Source: JAISFI01 sp031553775 (lineage in GTDB: Bacteria > Bacteroidota > Bacteroidia > Bacteroidales > Azobacteroidaceae). Taken from it: a DNA stretch of 64,000 nt. The DNA is taken from the NCBI GenBank assembly GCA_031553775.1, contig JAVBLA010000018.1, positions 1-64,000 of the forward strand, read 5' to 3'. This document shows, in pieces, positions 1 to 8,992 of the stretch (position 1 is the first letter of the stretch; each line of letters opens with the position of its first letter). The position numbers were made by a program, and so were the translations under genes. The notes beneath the pieces were generated by a model that had not been told where the DNA came from, searched no databases, and was given only the letters and a program-made list of their open reading frames with translations.

Positions 1-13
1 TTCCATTCTCAAT

Positions 14-44
14 TTTCCATTTTCAATTATTTGTCGTAACTTTG
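14..44 (+). promoter_or_regulatory. Promoter candidate of rpsP
   Basis: A TTTC at 14-17, a 19-base spacer and TAACTTTG at 37-44 match the Bacteroidetes housekeeping promoter form (TTTG, about 19 bases, TANNTTTG). The start codon of rpsP lies 41 bases downstream of the -7 box. The match is seen directly; activity is inferred. Confidence 0.6.
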
Positions 45-85
45 CACCCGCTAATGCAAATTTCAAATTAAACAAATTTTAAAAA

Positions 86-670
86 ATGGCAACTAAAATC
101 AGATTGCAAAGACATGGTCACAAAGGGTACGCGTTTTACCACATCGTGATCGCAGATAGCAGGGCTCCACGGGATGGAAAGTTTGTTGAAAGGATCGGTT
201 CGTACAATCCGAATACCAATCCTGCTACAATAGATTTGAAATTCGACCGGGCTTTGTATTGGATACAAACCGGCGCACAACCAACCGATACAGTGCGGAA
301 CATCCTTTCCCAAGAAGGGGTAATGTTAAAAAAACACTTATTAGGTGGTGTGGCTAAAGGCGCATTTTCTGAAGTTGAAGCTGAAAACAAATTTCAGGCC
401 TGGAAAGAAGCTAAAGCTACAGGTACTGCTGCTGAAGTCAGCAAAAACAAAGAAACTTCCAGAAATGCAGCCAAAGCTAAATTAGAAGCGGAAAAAGCTG
501 TAAACAAAGCGAAAGCAGACGAAGTAGCAAAGAAAAAAGCAGATGCCAAAGTAAAAGAGGCAGAAGCTGTAGCTGAGGCTACCGCAGAAGAGGCTCCCGT
601 AGCAGAAACAGAAAATGAAGCTCCCATAGCTGAAAATGAAGCTCCGGCAGAAGAAAAAACAGCAGAGTAA
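86..670 (+). CDS. rpsP: 30S ribosomal protein S16
   Basis: S16 is a small-subunit ribosomal protein that binds 16S rRNA. Residues 1-85 hold the conserved fold, starting MATKIRLQRHGHKG and including 'ADSRAPRDGKFVERIGSYNP'. The protein is 194 residues against about 80-90 in most bacteria. The extra part, from about residue 100, is a low-complexity tail of Lys/Ala then Glu/Ala/Pro with the repeated motif EAP(V/I)AE. Such tails are usual for S16 in Bacteroidetes. The gene stands alone, with its own promoter upstream and a strong intrinsic terminator 20 bases after the stop, so it is probably monocistronic. Confidence 0.97.
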   Translation: MATKIRLQRHGHKGYAFYHIVIADSRAPRDGKFVERIGSYNPNTNPATIDLKFDRALYWIQTGAQPTDTVRNILSQEGVMLKKHLLGGVAKGAFSEVEAENKFQAWKEAKATGTAAEVSKNKETSRNAAKAKLEAEKAVNKAKADEVAKKKADAKVKEAEAVAEATAEEAPVAETENEAPIAENEAPAEEKTAE

Positions 671-690
671 TTTCTTGCGAAATAGAATCA

Positions 691-728
691 AAATCCCTGT
701 AAGGCAAATTAGCTTACAGGGATTTTTT
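691..728 (+). terminator. Intrinsic terminator after rpsP
   Basis: AAATCCCTGTAAG at 691-703 pairs perfectly with CTTACAGGGATTT at 713-725 around a 9-base loop, and the right arm runs into a tract of nine T. This is a clear rho-independent terminator for rpsP. Confidence 0.92.
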
Positions 729-849
729 TTTGAAGTATGAACCGAAAAAGTTAAGAGTTGAGGAAATTCGGAGTAGTAGCTCTATTACTATGGAAGGGTG
801 TTGAAATGACTATTTCCCAATGGAGAAGATGTTCCCAAATAAAAAAACA

Positions 850-866
850 GATTCTGTTTCAGAATC
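850..866. repeat. Perfect inverted repeat upstream of ssb
   Basis: GATTCTG and CAGAATC form a perfect 7-base inverted repeat around TTT. The loop coincides with the TTTC that would be the -33 element of ssb, so the palindrome could be an operator half-site pair. It has no T tract and is not a terminator. Confidence 0.55.
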
Positions 867-887
867 CGCAAGTTTTTAGTACTTTTG
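857..887 (+). promoter_or_regulatory. Promoter candidate of ssb
   Basis: TTTC at 857-860, exactly 19 bases, then TACTTTTG at 880-887. This is the same arrangement as at rpsP and fits the Bacteroidetes sigma consensus. The ssb start codon is 39 bases downstream of the -7 box. Confidence 0.6.
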
Positions 888-926
888 ATGCGATATTTTT
901 TTATTAACCAAACTAATTAAAACAAC

Positions 927-1379
927 ATGTCTGTTAACAAAGTAATTTTAATTGGAAATGTGGGCAAAGACCCCGATGTAAGGTATCTGGACAACGGCGT
1001 TGCCGTAGCCAATTTAACCCTGGCTACTACAGAAAGGGGCTACTCCGCTGCTAACGGCACGCAGGTCCCCGACCGCACCGACTGGCACAATATCGTACTT
1101 TGGAGAGGCCTTGCAGAAGTCGCCGAGAAATACGTGCGAAAAGGATCAAAACTTTACATTGAAGGAAAAATCCGTACGCGTTCATACGATGACGCTTCGG
1201 GAAACAAACGTTATGTAACGGAAATTTATGCCGACAACCTGGAAATGCTCGACAGGCGGCAGGATGCGAACAACGAAGGCGCCCCCTTCCCTCCCCCTGC
1301 TGCAGAACCAGAGAAAAAACAGGCTCCGGTAACGAATCTTCCGCTTGAAGAAAATTCAAAAGACGATTTACCGTTTTAA
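927..1379 (+). CDS. ssb: Single-stranded DNA-binding protein
   Basis: Binds single-stranded DNA during replication, recombination and repair. Residues 1-105 form the OB fold (starts MSVNKVILIGNVGKDPDVRY; 'WHNIVLWRGLAEVAEKYVRKGSKLYIEGKI' region follows). The tail is Pro/Glu rich and ends in the acidic tip DDLPF, the docking peptide for partner proteins. At 150 residues it has normal length. It is followed after 75 bases by gldE, an order common in Bacteroidales. A promoter-like sequence and a palindrome lie just upstream. Confidence 0.97.
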   Translation: MSVNKVILIGNVGKDPDVRYLDNGVAVANLTLATTERGYSAANGTQVPDRTDWHNIVLWRGLAEVAEKYVRKGSKLYIEGKIRTRSYDDASGNKRYVTEIYADNLEMLDRRQDANNEGAPFPPPAAEPEKKQAPVTNLPLEENSKDDLPF

Positions 1380-1454
1380 TTAAAAATGGGATGGAGGTGA
1401 TTCAAAAACGGTTGAAACACCTCCTTCTCTTATGTTTCACTAAATATAAATATT

Positions 1455-2777
1455 TTGGATCCTGATTTATCGAGGCTTTTAGCCGGTATATTCATTTTAC
1501 CTGTCACATTGGGAGTGGCACTCTCCCTGCTCACAGCTTTTATCCTGCTACTAGTTTCCGGAATCATTTCTGCATCGGAAGCTGTTTATTTCTCACTCAG
1601 CCAGGAAGATACCGATACTATCGAAAAAGAAGACAAGCCTGCCGACAGGTTTCTCAAAAAATTATTAGAACATTCCGACTGGTTATCAGCTACTATTAAA
1701 ATCAGTTCCGGATTCATCAATGTAATTATCATTATTTTATGTATATACGGATTGGGCCGGTTATTTGATTTTTCCGGTGAGCCGGTTGTTTTCATGATTG
1801 CTCTGGCCTGTGTATTGACTTTGTTGATTCTGTTTTTTGTAGAGATCATTCCTAAAATTTCCGTAAAGAAAAACCCACTGTCTTTTGCAAGAAAAACAGC
1901 CCGGTTCATCACTGCCCTCGATAAGATTTGTCGCCCGTTCTCTATCCTTTTAGTCAATACCTCCCGCTCTTTAAATAACCTTCAGGAAAAGAAAAAACGC
2001 CATATTTCCGTCGATGAACTTTCCAAGGCATTGGAATTGACATCCGGCGAGATCAAAGATGAAAAAGATATCCTGGAAGGGATCATCCAATTCCATGATA
2101 AAACAGCGGTTCAGATCATGACATCCCGCATCGATATATCCGCCTTAGATATCCGATCAAATTTCAGACAGGTAATCGACCACGTTATTGAAACCGGTTA
2201 TTCCCGTATTCCCGTATATACAGGCTCCTGCGATACAGTCAAAGGTATTTTATACATCAAGGACCTGCTTCCTCATATCGACAAGCCGGAAAGTTTTCGC
2301 TGGCAAAATCTGATCCGGTCTGCTTTTTTCGTTCCGGAAACCAAAAAAATCGACGATCTTCTGGAGGAGTTCCGCAGCAATAAAATTCATTTAGCCATTG
2401 TTGTCGACGAATTCGGGGGAACTTCCGGAATCGTTACACTGGAAGATATCCTGGAAGAAATTGTTGGTGAAATCAGCGATGAATACGACGAAGAGGACTC
2501 CCGTTACAGTAAACTTCCGGATGGTTCCTATATATTTGAAGCCAAGACATTGCTGACTGATTTTTTCAAAATTACAGGAGTCAACGGAAGCAAATTCAAC
2601 AAACTGACGGAGGATGTAGAAACCCTTGCCGGATTAGTACTGGAAATCAAGGGAAATTTTCCGGAAGAAAGCGAAATACTCAAATTCGATAAATACTCTT
2701 TCCAGGTATTGGAAATCAACCAGAGAAGAATATCGAAAGTAAAATTTTCCATCATGGAAGAATCTCCAAAGTCCTGA
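1455..2777 (+). CDS. gldE: GldE-type CNNM/CBS-domain membrane protein
   Basis: Member of the CNNM/HlyC-CorC family. Order: N-terminal membrane domain with about four hydrophobic segments (residues 10-150), a CBS-domain pair (about 205-340, with 'SRIPVYTG' and 'IVVDEFGGTSGIVTLEDILE'), and a C-terminal CorC/HlyC transporter-associated domain. In flavobacteria GldE supports gliding; in non-gliding Bacteroidales the role is probably ion homeostasis, which is inference. The start is TTG, chosen because the resulting MDPD N-terminus fits the family as I know it and no in-frame ATG is near. gldD follows two bases after the stop. Confidence 0.88.
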   Translation: MDPDLSRLLAGIFILPVTLGVALSLLTAFILLLVSGIISASEAVYFSLSQEDTDTIEKEDKPADRFLKKLLEHSDWLSATIKISSGFINVIIIILCIYGLGRLFDFSGEPVVFMIALACVLTLLILFFVEIIPKISVKKNPLSFARKTARFITALDKICRPFSILLVNTSRSLNNLQEKKKRHISVDELSKALELTSGEIKDEKDILEGIIQFHDKTAVQIMTSRIDISALDIRSNFRQVIDHVIETGYSRIPVYTGSCDTVKGILYIKDLLPHIDKPESFRWQNLIRSAFFVPETKKIDDLLEEFRSNKIHLAIVVDEFGGTSGIVTLEDILEEIVGEISDEYDEEDSRYSKLPDGSYIFEAKTLLTDFFKITGVNGSKFNKLTEDVETLAGLVLEIKGNFPEESEILKFDKYSFQVLEINQRRISKVKFSIMEESPKS

Positions 2778-2779
2778 AT

Positions 2780-3343
2780 ATGCAGAAATCAACCTTATAT
2801 ATTCCATTGGTAATCCTTTTTCTGACAGCGTGTAATCATTATACGCCGAAGCCTTCGGGATATTTCAGGATCGAAACAGGAAAACATGCATACCGCAATT
2901 ATCAGAGCGAGCACTTTTCTTTTGATTATTCCACACAGGCACGCATAGAATCTCTTCCGGCCGAAAAGGATGAAAGATGGTTCAATATCCTGTATCCGTT
3001 GTTCGGGGCTCGTATCTATTGCAGTTATCGGCCTATTCATCCGGAAGATTTTATCCCGGCCATGGAAGACAGCCGGAAATTTGTATACAAACATGCTGTC
3101 AAAGCAGACGATATCCAGATGCAGGTCTACGAAAATCAGGAAATGAAAATTTCCGGGGTCATATACGAAATAAAAGGAGATGTAGCCTCTCCCATTCAAT
3201 TTACAGTGAGCGACAGCATTGCCCATTTTTTCAGAGGTGCCGTATATTTCGATTGTATCCCTAACCCGGATTCCATCGCACCCTCCCTGAATTTTATCAG
3301 GGAAGATATCGGAACCCTAATAGAATCATTCAGGTTTTATTAG
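2780..3343 (+). CDS. gldD: GldD-type lipoprotein
   Basis: A 187-residue lipoprotein: the N-terminal hydrophobic stretch ends in the lipobox LTAC (Cys18), so the mature protein is lipid-anchored in the envelope. The body carries 'PKPSGYFRIETGKHAY' and 'RWFNILYPLFGARIYCSY', typical of the GldD family. It sits two bases after gldE, so the two are co-transcribed. GldD is needed for gliding in Flavobacterium, but orthologues also occur in non-gliding relatives, where the function is not known. Confidence 0.87.
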   Translation: MQKSTLYIPLVILFLTACNHYTPKPSGYFRIETGKHAYRNYQSEHFSFDYSTQARIESLPAEKDERWFNILYPLFGARIYCSYRPIHPEDFIPAMEDSRKFVYKHAVKADDIQMQVYENQEMKISGVIYEIKGDVASPIQFTVSDSIAHFFRGAVYFDCIPNPDSIAPSLNFIREDIGTLIESFRFY

Positions 3344-3412
3344 TTTTACAGGTATCAAAGATTCAAAACAATCAATCATTCATTTCTGGAAAAAACCAAT
3401 CTTAACTTATTT

Positions 3413-3441
3413 TCAATTGTCAATTATCAATTATCAATTCA
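3413..3441 (+). repeat. Short direct repeats of the CAATTNTCAATTATCAATT type
   Basis: Four near-identical heptads (CAATTGT, CAATTAT, CAATTAT, CAATTCA) stand directly before the transporter start codon. Related runs occur at 10-29 and 21471-21492. Confidence 0.6.
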
Positions 3442-3443
3442 AT

Positions 3444-4739
3444 ATGAAAAACGATCAACAACAAGAAAATAAAAAAGGGATCCGTTCATTTCCAAGGAAT
3501 TACTGGGTAGTTATCGTGATGGAGTTCTTCGAAAGAGGATCTTATTATGGGCTAATGTCCGTCTTATCGGTTTATTTAGTAAGCGCCATGGGAGAAGGAG
3601 GATTAGGTATCAGTCGCGAACAGGCAGGCCTGATCAGCAGTGTAACCAAACCCCTGCTGTATCTTCTTCCAATCTTATCCGGAGCAATTGCCGACCGTTA
3701 CGGTTACCGGAAAGTATTGATGGGTGCTTTTGTAGTAATGAGTCTCGGCTACTGGCTTTCTGGAATCAGTACCGGTTATGAGACCATTTTTGCCAGCTTG
3801 TTGCTGATGAATATTGGTGCAGGATTTTTCAAACCGCTGATATCCGGAACAATTGCCCGTACAACCAATGAAGAAAACTCCACCCTGGGATTCGGTATAT
3901 TTTACTGGACAATCAACCTGGGGGCTTTTGTTTTTCCCCTGATATTGGTACCTATATTAAAAGGCATATCTTATAGCTACATATTTTTCATGGCATCCAT
4001 CGCCACCGGATCATTATTATTGCTGAATATATTTTTGTACAAGGAACCGGAACGTCCCCAGTCCGGAAAATCACTGGGAGAAGTGCTATTGGGTGCCGTA
4101 CAGGTATTGAAAGATTACCGCTTCGTACTGATGATTGTTATCTATTCCATGTTCTGGATCTTATATTTTCAGATGTTCGATACCGTTCTCTGGTATGTGA
4201 GTGAATATGTAGATGCTACGCCTCTTAACATTGCCGTTAATCGCTTTTTATCACTTTTCGTGAGTAATCCCAACTGGAAATTCGATGTAGAACACGTTAC
4301 CGTACTCAACGCCGGCACCATTATTTGTCTGCAGATCCTGGTTTCCAGCATTGTAAAAAACTTCAAAGCATTGCCGACCATGATCACCGGAATCCTGTTC
4401 GGGACATTGGGAATGGCCATTCTGTCCTTATCTCCGAGCATCTGGGTATTTATGACCGGAATTATTATTTTTACACTGGGAGAAATGACTGCCCATCCAA
4501 AATTTTTATCTTATGTAGGATTAATTGCTCCCGAAGATAAAAAAGCACTTTACCTGGGATATTCGTTCTTGTATGGCGTGATCGGTAGTGGCGTAGGAGG
4601 CATCTTAGGAGCTAAACTGTATGTACATTTTGTAGATAAACTTCAACAGCCTTCTACACTTTGGCTGATTTTCAGTGGTATAGGGTTATTGACTATTATT
4701 GGGTTATTGGCTTATAATAAGTTTGTCAGGGCTCGATGA
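3444..4739 (+). CDS. MFS transporter, POT/PTR2-like
   Basis: Inner-membrane secondary transporter of 431 residues with about 12 membrane segments. Near the N-terminus 'VVIVMEFFERGSYYGLMSVLSVYLV' carries the ExxER-xxYYG signature of proton-coupled oligopeptide transporters, and 'LSGAIADRYGYRKVLMGAF' is the MFS loop 2-3 motif. Substrate is unknown; small peptides are possible. I start at the ATG at 3444; the nine codons upstream begin with TTG inside a tandem CAATT repeat and are unlikely to be translated. The gene converges on the glycan cluster with six bases between stop codons. Confidence 0.8.
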   Translation: MKNDQQQENKKGIRSFPRNYWVVIVMEFFERGSYYGLMSVLSVYLVSAMGEGGLGISREQAGLISSVTKPLLYLLPILSGAIADRYGYRKVLMGAFVVMSLGYWLSGISTGYETIFASLLLMNIGAGFFKPLISGTIARTTNEENSTLGFGIFYWTINLGAFVFPLILVPILKGISYSYIFFMASIATGSLLLLNIFLYKEPERPQSGKSLGEVLLGAVQVLKDYRFVLMIVIYSMFWILYFQMFDTVLWYVSEYVDATPLNIAVNRFLSLFVSNPNWKFDVEHVTVLNAGTIICLQILVSSIVKNFKALPTMITGILFGTLGMAILSLSPSIWVFMTGIIIFTLGEMTAHPKFLSYVGLIAPEDKKALYLGYSFLYGVIGSGVGGILGAKLYVHFVDKLQQPSTLWLIFSGIGLLTIIGLLAYNKFVRAR

Positions 4740-4745
4740 ACTACT

Positions 4746-5957
4746 TTATTTTTCAGTTCTAAACAACTTTCGTTTTATTGTCCGAAAGAAAATCAATGGA
4801 AGTAAAAAATAGTGGCCAATCTTATATGATCTCGTTTGTAAAGCATTTCTGTGACCTTTTTGATATCCTCTATCATATGTTATACGATCGTATAGCGATG
4901 CTATATGATCGTATAAATCTACAGAAATCTTTTTTTCACAATCTATTCTTTTACAAAAAGAAATTTTATCTCCTTCAAAGCCATATAAGATATTGTTTTC
5001 CACCGGAATTAACTCTATTCCATATTTTTCAATTGGATCAGCACATTCTTTCGTTGAAAAACAATACTCGTTGTTAAACAATTCCAACTGTTTAGTTCCA
5101 TATACGTCAACACAAAAATCAATATTCTTTTTTATTCCCATACGCCAAAAACACTCAGGCAAGAGTTCCATGTATCCATCATATACTACAACAGACTCAT
5201 CTATATTAGAGAATATATAATTTTTCGGCACATTCATCAATTCTACCTGGAAGATTGTGGTTGGATAAAAACAATGTGTTCCCACATCTCCAAAGTTTGT
5301 GGTATATGAAATATATGGATACACAAAATACAAATCTTTATCAACTACATATTTATAAAAGTATTTTTTCCAGGATGTTTCCGGCCATGATTTTACGGTA
5401 TCCGGTAGTTTATCAGTTTTTGTAATTTCAAAATTATTTTCATAGTATTTTTTAAACAATTCCCATTGTTTTTTAGTCCAAGCTTGTCCCCTGGAATTCG
5501 GTATTTGCATAAAAAAAACATCATATCCGTTTTTCAATGGAATAAACGGTAAACCAGCGTATTCATTATACGCATATGTATTCAAAGATATTCCTGCAAT
5601 CCTATTATCTTCTCCATAAAAATTCAATGTATTTACTGCATATTGGTAAAAACATGAACTGACAAACAAATCATCTTCTAAAACAATTATACGATCATAT
5701 TCCTTACTTAAATCTCCACAAAAAATGATATGCTTTCGTAATCCTAGATGTTCCTTATGAGCGATAATTCTTTTTTTACCATGCTGCCAGTCAAATCTAT
5801 TTGCAATCTCGTGTATTTCATCGATGCTATCTCCATCTATACTGATTATCAATGGAATATCAGAATATGAATCATAATTTGCATGATAAATTGAGCCTAA
5901 CAATCTTTTTAAAGATTGAGTTCTGTTGAAGGCAACGATAATGATAGCTGGTTTCAT
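4746..5957 (-). CDS. GT-A fold glycosyltransferase
   Basis: Last gene of the left glycan cluster. The N-terminus 'AIIIVAFNRTQSLKRLL' is a nucleotide-sugar binding start; 'SIDGDS' (39-44) and the acidic 'LEDD' (93-96) take the place of the DXD metal-binding motif, as in GnT-I-like and related GT2 enzymes. Length 403 residues. The C-terminal 100 residues do not resemble a catalytic domain and contain the repeat LYDHIAS-LYDRITYDRG followed by a basic, hydrophobic end that may touch the membrane. Donor and acceptor are unknown. Confidence 0.75.
   Translation of the reverse strand: MKPAIIIVAFNRTQSLKRLLGSIYHANYDSYSDIPLIISIDGDSIDEIHEIANRFDWQHGKKRIIAHKEHLGLRKHIIFCGDLSKEYDRIIVLEDDLFVSSCFYQYAVNTLNFYGEDNRIAGISLNTYAYNEYAGLPFIPLKNGYDVFFMQIPNSRGQAWTKKQWELFKKYYENNFEITKTDKLPDTVKSWPETSWKKYFYKYVVDKDLYFVYPYISYTTNFGDVGTHCFYPTTIFQVELMNVPKNYIFSNIDESVVVYDGYMELLPECFWRMGIKKNIDFCVDVYGTKQLELFNNEYCFSTKECADPIEKYGIELIPVENNILYGFEGDKISFCKRIDCEKKISVDLYDHIASLYDRITYDRGYQKGHRNALQTRSYKIGHYFLLPLIFFRTIKRKLFRTEK
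4881..4915. repeat. Two tandem palindromic 14-mers inside a coding region
   Basis: TATACGATCGTATA (4881-4894) is a perfect palindrome and TATATGATCGTATA (4902-4915) is a near copy, spaced by 21 bases from start to start. Both lie in frame in the glycosyltransferase gene and encode LYD(H/R)I. Confidence 0.7.
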
Positions 5958-5968
5958 TTACAGGCTTA

Positions 5969-6991
5969 TTAAAGTAAATTCTCTTTCACGATATATCTCA
6001 AAAAGACATTATAAACCTTTTTATAGATGATATTTTTCTTAAAAGATACTGGAATTGAAAACATCAAGAAATGGATTACATATACTAAATTAAATTTTTT
6101 AAGCTCCCTTTTTGAATTTCTTATTATCACTTTTTTATAGAGATCATAAAAATTTTCTTTTCCCAAATTAGATTCCTCATGGCTTAAATAATGATATAGC
6201 ATACTCAGATATTTCATTTTTTGATTTTCCCTTAATGGCTCATCAAAATTTTCACATACCTCATCCAACATAATGGCACAATCCCTACGAATACCTCTTT
6301 TATCTTCCGATTGCATAATAGAACCCGGCCTTATATGGTGCAAGTATGTATATTTTGTTGTAAAGGCAATAAATTTCAACTTCTTTACCAGATAAAACAT
6401 CCATAACTCATCTTCTATAATAAGTCCTTCCCTAAAAAACAATTGATTATTCATCAAAAAGTTCCTATCGATAAGTTTATTCCATGCATTGACCGGAATG
6501 GATGGGTTATGGATATCATAAAAATGTTGCCTTATCCACAAATTGCTTTCTATATATTCCGGAAAGTCCTTATATGCAATATTTCTCCAATCCTCTTTTG
6601 CTGGTAATTCCGGGAGTGTTTTTGTATTACCCTGAACTAATTCTACATTCGGATATTTATTTAGCAAATTAATTAAGTCTGTAATGGTATCGGGAAGTAA
6701 TTCATCATCACAATCCAGATAATAAATATAATCACCCGTAGATCTAAGAGTACCTGTATTTCTTGCTATCGATGAACCTTTATTTTCAGAGTGACATAAA
6801 ACTGTGAAGGAAATAGGGCCACAATAATTTTCCAGACACCTATTAATCAGAAATAAACTATCATCGGTAGAATAATCGTCAACCAGAATACACTCAATAT
6901 TACTATAAGATTGATTAATAACAGAATTAATACAACGAATAATATAATCTGCAATGTTGTATACCGGAATTATGATAGAAATTTTAAACAT
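5969..6991 (-). CDS. Family 2 glycosyltransferase
   Basis: GT2 enzyme of 340 residues. 'FKISIIIPVYNIADYIIRCINSVINQ' opens the GT-A fold, 'LVDDYSTDDS' follows at 37-45 and the metal-binding acidic motif is LDCDD (92-96). The C-terminal third is a variable acceptor domain with a hydrophobic patch near residue 300. The start is the ATG at 6991; an upstream TTG at 7015 would overlap the previous gene but adds an unlikely prefix. Cytoplasmic, membrane-associated assembly of the repeat unit is inferred from context. Confidence 0.85.
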   Translation of the reverse strand: MFKISIIIPVYNIADYIIRCINSVINQSYSNIECILVDDYSTDDSLFLINRCLENYCGPISFTVLCHSENKGSSIARNTGTLRSTGDYIYYLDCDDELLPDTITDLINLLNKYPNVELVQGNTKTLPELPAKEDWRNIAYKDFPEYIESNLWIRQHFYDIHNPSIPVNAWNKLIDRNFLMNNQLFFREGLIIEDELWMFYLVKKLKFIAFTTKYTYLHHIRPGSIMQSEDKRGIRRDCAIMLDEVCENFDEPLRENQKMKYLSMLYHYLSHEESNLGKENFYDLYKKVIIRNSKRELKKFNLVYVIHFLMFSIPVSFKKNIIYKKVYNVFLRYIVKENLL

Positions 6992-7011
6992 ATCTTTAAT
7001 AAATATGATAT

Positions 7012-7986
7012 TCAATTAGTCTTTGTCTGACGAAAATACTTTTTGAGAAATGAAAGCCTTATTTTCACATATAGCTTAATAATAGTTCTATTTTTTATTC
7101 TTTTTATTCTGAAAGGTAATAATAAAAAAAGTATGATATCCAATAGTTCTCTATCGGCATAATATTCCCTATAAACTTTATAATTGTAAAACAATAAATC
7201 AACTCTTCGTTTTTCTACAAATTGTTTTATGGATATGCTTCTACCCCTAAATCTTTTTTTGAGTTCATCAAAATGTTGTAAATCAAAGAGAATCCTTTGT
7301 TCATAATTTAAACCTGACCAGACCCCTCCCTGATGTCTTCTGTAAACAGAAAAAAATTCATTAAAAATAAAACCTTTTCCATTTTCCAGCGCAACAGCAA
7401 ACAGGGCTACATCAAATACTTTTTTAAATGACGATAATTGATTGATGCTTTCTTTTCTAAAGCACACGGTGGCTGTTCTTAATAAATATGGATCCAGGAA
7501 ATTATCTAAAGTTACTGTTACTCCAGTCGAATAATTTTTCATAAAAGACTGAATCGAATTCATTTCAATCATTCTTTCTTCATCTTCCATATAAAGTTTA
7601 TATAAACCTCCACAAATTGAATATTCTGGATTATTTTCTAAAAAATCTACTTGATTTTGTAATTTACATGGGTCTATCCAGTAATCGTCTCCCTCACATA
7701 ATGCGATATATTTGCCTTTTGCACGGGGAAACTGGTAGGTGACTGAAACACCGTTAACTTTTGAATATTGATTATCGGTTTGATATATCGGCTTGATAAT
7801 TTCCGGATATTTTGCCACATATTCTCTTATAATATTTGCAGTTCCATCAGTTGAAGCATCATCATGTATTAATACTTCAAAAGAAAAATTTGTTTTTTGC
7901 ATCATAAATCCATATAGACATTGGCGGATGTATGGTGCATGATTGTATACTAAACAGCAAATGCTAACGAGAACATTATTGATCAT
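7012..7986 (-). CDS. Family 2 glycosyltransferase
   Basis: GT2 enzyme of 324 residues beginning 'VLVSICCLVYNHAPYIRQCL', with 'IHDDASTDGT' (40-49) and the acidic active-site motif CEGDDYW (97-103). This CEGDDYW form is common in capsule GT2 enzymes of Bacteroidetes. The start overlaps the end of the aldo/keto reductase gene by 11 bases, so translation is probably coupled; the next glycosyltransferase starts 20 bases after its stop. Sugar specificity cannot be read from sequence. Confidence 0.87.
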   Translation of the reverse strand: MINNVLVSICCLVYNHAPYIRQCLYGFMMQKTNFSFEVLIHDDASTDGTANIIREYVAKYPEIIKPIYQTDNQYSKVNGVSVTYQFPRAKGKYIALCEGDDYWIDPCKLQNQVDFLENNPEYSICGGLYKLYMEDEERMIEMNSIQSFMKNYSTGVTVTLDNFLDPYLLRTATVCFRKESINQLSSFKKVFDVALFAVALENGKGFIFNEFFSVYRRHQGGVWSGLNYEQRILFDLQHFDELKKRFRGRSISIKQFVEKRRVDLLFYNYKVYREYYADRELLDIILFLLLPFRIKRIKNRTIIKLYVKIRLSFLKKYFRQTKTN

Positions 7987-8974
7987 ATTTATCTATTAAT
8001 TTTAATCCGTGTGCATTATATCGTTCGCCTATATTTGGGTATTTTGTTATAATGCTTTCTATTTCAGAAATATTATTGACCGATAACTCTACATTTACAG
8101 CCTCCGCATTCGCTTCTATATATTTCCGTTTCTTTGTCCCTGGAATAGGAATAATATTTTTACCTTTTGCCAAAATCCATGCAATTGCCAGTTGAGTAAT
8201 ATTTATTTGTTTTCCATAGGCAAATTCTTCCAGTTCCTTTATCATTTTCTGATTATTGATAAGATGTTCGCCTTGGAAACGAGGTAATTCCGCTCGCACA
8301 TCATTGTGCTTTATATTTTTCATATTGAAGTTTTCGGTAAACATGCCACGTCCCAGTGGTGAAAAAGGGACGAGGGTCATGCCAAATTCTTTTACAACTG
8401 AATAAATTTCCTTTTCTATATCTCTTGTAAGTAATGAATATTCGCTTTGCAAGGCAGAAATCGGATGCACAGCATTTGCCTTTCGAAGTGAAACAACAGA
8501 AGCTTCGGATAGTCCCAAATATCTCACTTTTCCTTCTTTTACTAGTTCGGACATAGCTCCAACCATTTCTTCGACAGGCACATTTGGGTCAATCCGATGG
8601 GCATAATACAAGTCGATAGTATCAATATTCAATCTTTTCAAACTTTGTTCAACAGCCTGTCTCATCCATTCAGGCGAGCCATCGAGAGTTGTTGAAAAAT
8701 GACTTTTCCCAGAACTAAATTTGAAACCAAATTTTGTGGCAATAAAGACTTTGCCCCTATTTTCTTTTAGCACCTTGGAAATTAGTCTTTCATTTTCACC
8801 TTTTCCATAGAAATCGGCAGTATCCCAGAAATTGATACCTAAATCCAACGCCTTGTATAGAGTTTTAATGCTTTCATTGTCATCTCTATCTCCATATGCA
8901 TGTGACATACCCATACACCCAAGTCCTATTGCAGACAATTGTTCTTTGGTATTTCCTAAATTTCGATATTTCAT
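7976..8974 (-). CDS. Aldo/keto reductase
   Basis: NADPH-dependent carbonyl reductase with a TIM barrel. The catalytic tetrad is visible as Asp51 and Tyr56 ('DTADFYG'), Lys81 ('IATKFGF') and His126 ('YYAHRID'); 'IPIPGTKKRKYI' near the C-terminus is the NADPH phosphate-binding segment. Length 332 is normal for the AKR13-like group. It may be a generic detoxifying reductase captured in the cluster, or may reduce an aldehyde made by the neighbouring TPP decarboxylase; the second is inference. It is set off from the upstream gene by 78 bases that contain a 12-base palindrome. Confidence 0.9.
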   Translation of the reverse strand: MKYRNLGNTKEQLSAIGLGCMGMSHAYGDRDDNESIKTLYKALDLGINFWDTADFYGKGENERLISKVLKENRGKVFIATKFGFKFSSGKSHFSTTLDGSPEWMRQAVEQSLKRLNIDTIDLYYAHRIDPNVPVEEMVGAMSELVKEGKVRYLGLSEASVVSLRKANAVHPISALQSEYSLLTRDIEKEIYSVVKEFGMTLVPFSPLGRGMFTENFNMKNIKHNDVRAELPRFQGEHLINNQKMIKELEEFAYGKQINITQLAIAWILAKGKNIIPIPGTKKRKYIEANAEAVNVELSVNNISEIESIITKYPNIGERYNAHGLKLIDKYDQ

Positions 8975-8992
8975 AATTTCATATTTGTCATT

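Noticed and set aside
394..691. Antisense ORFs over the rpsP tail
   Set aside because: They arise from the low-complexity Lys/Ala/Glu codons of the S16 tail read on the other strand.
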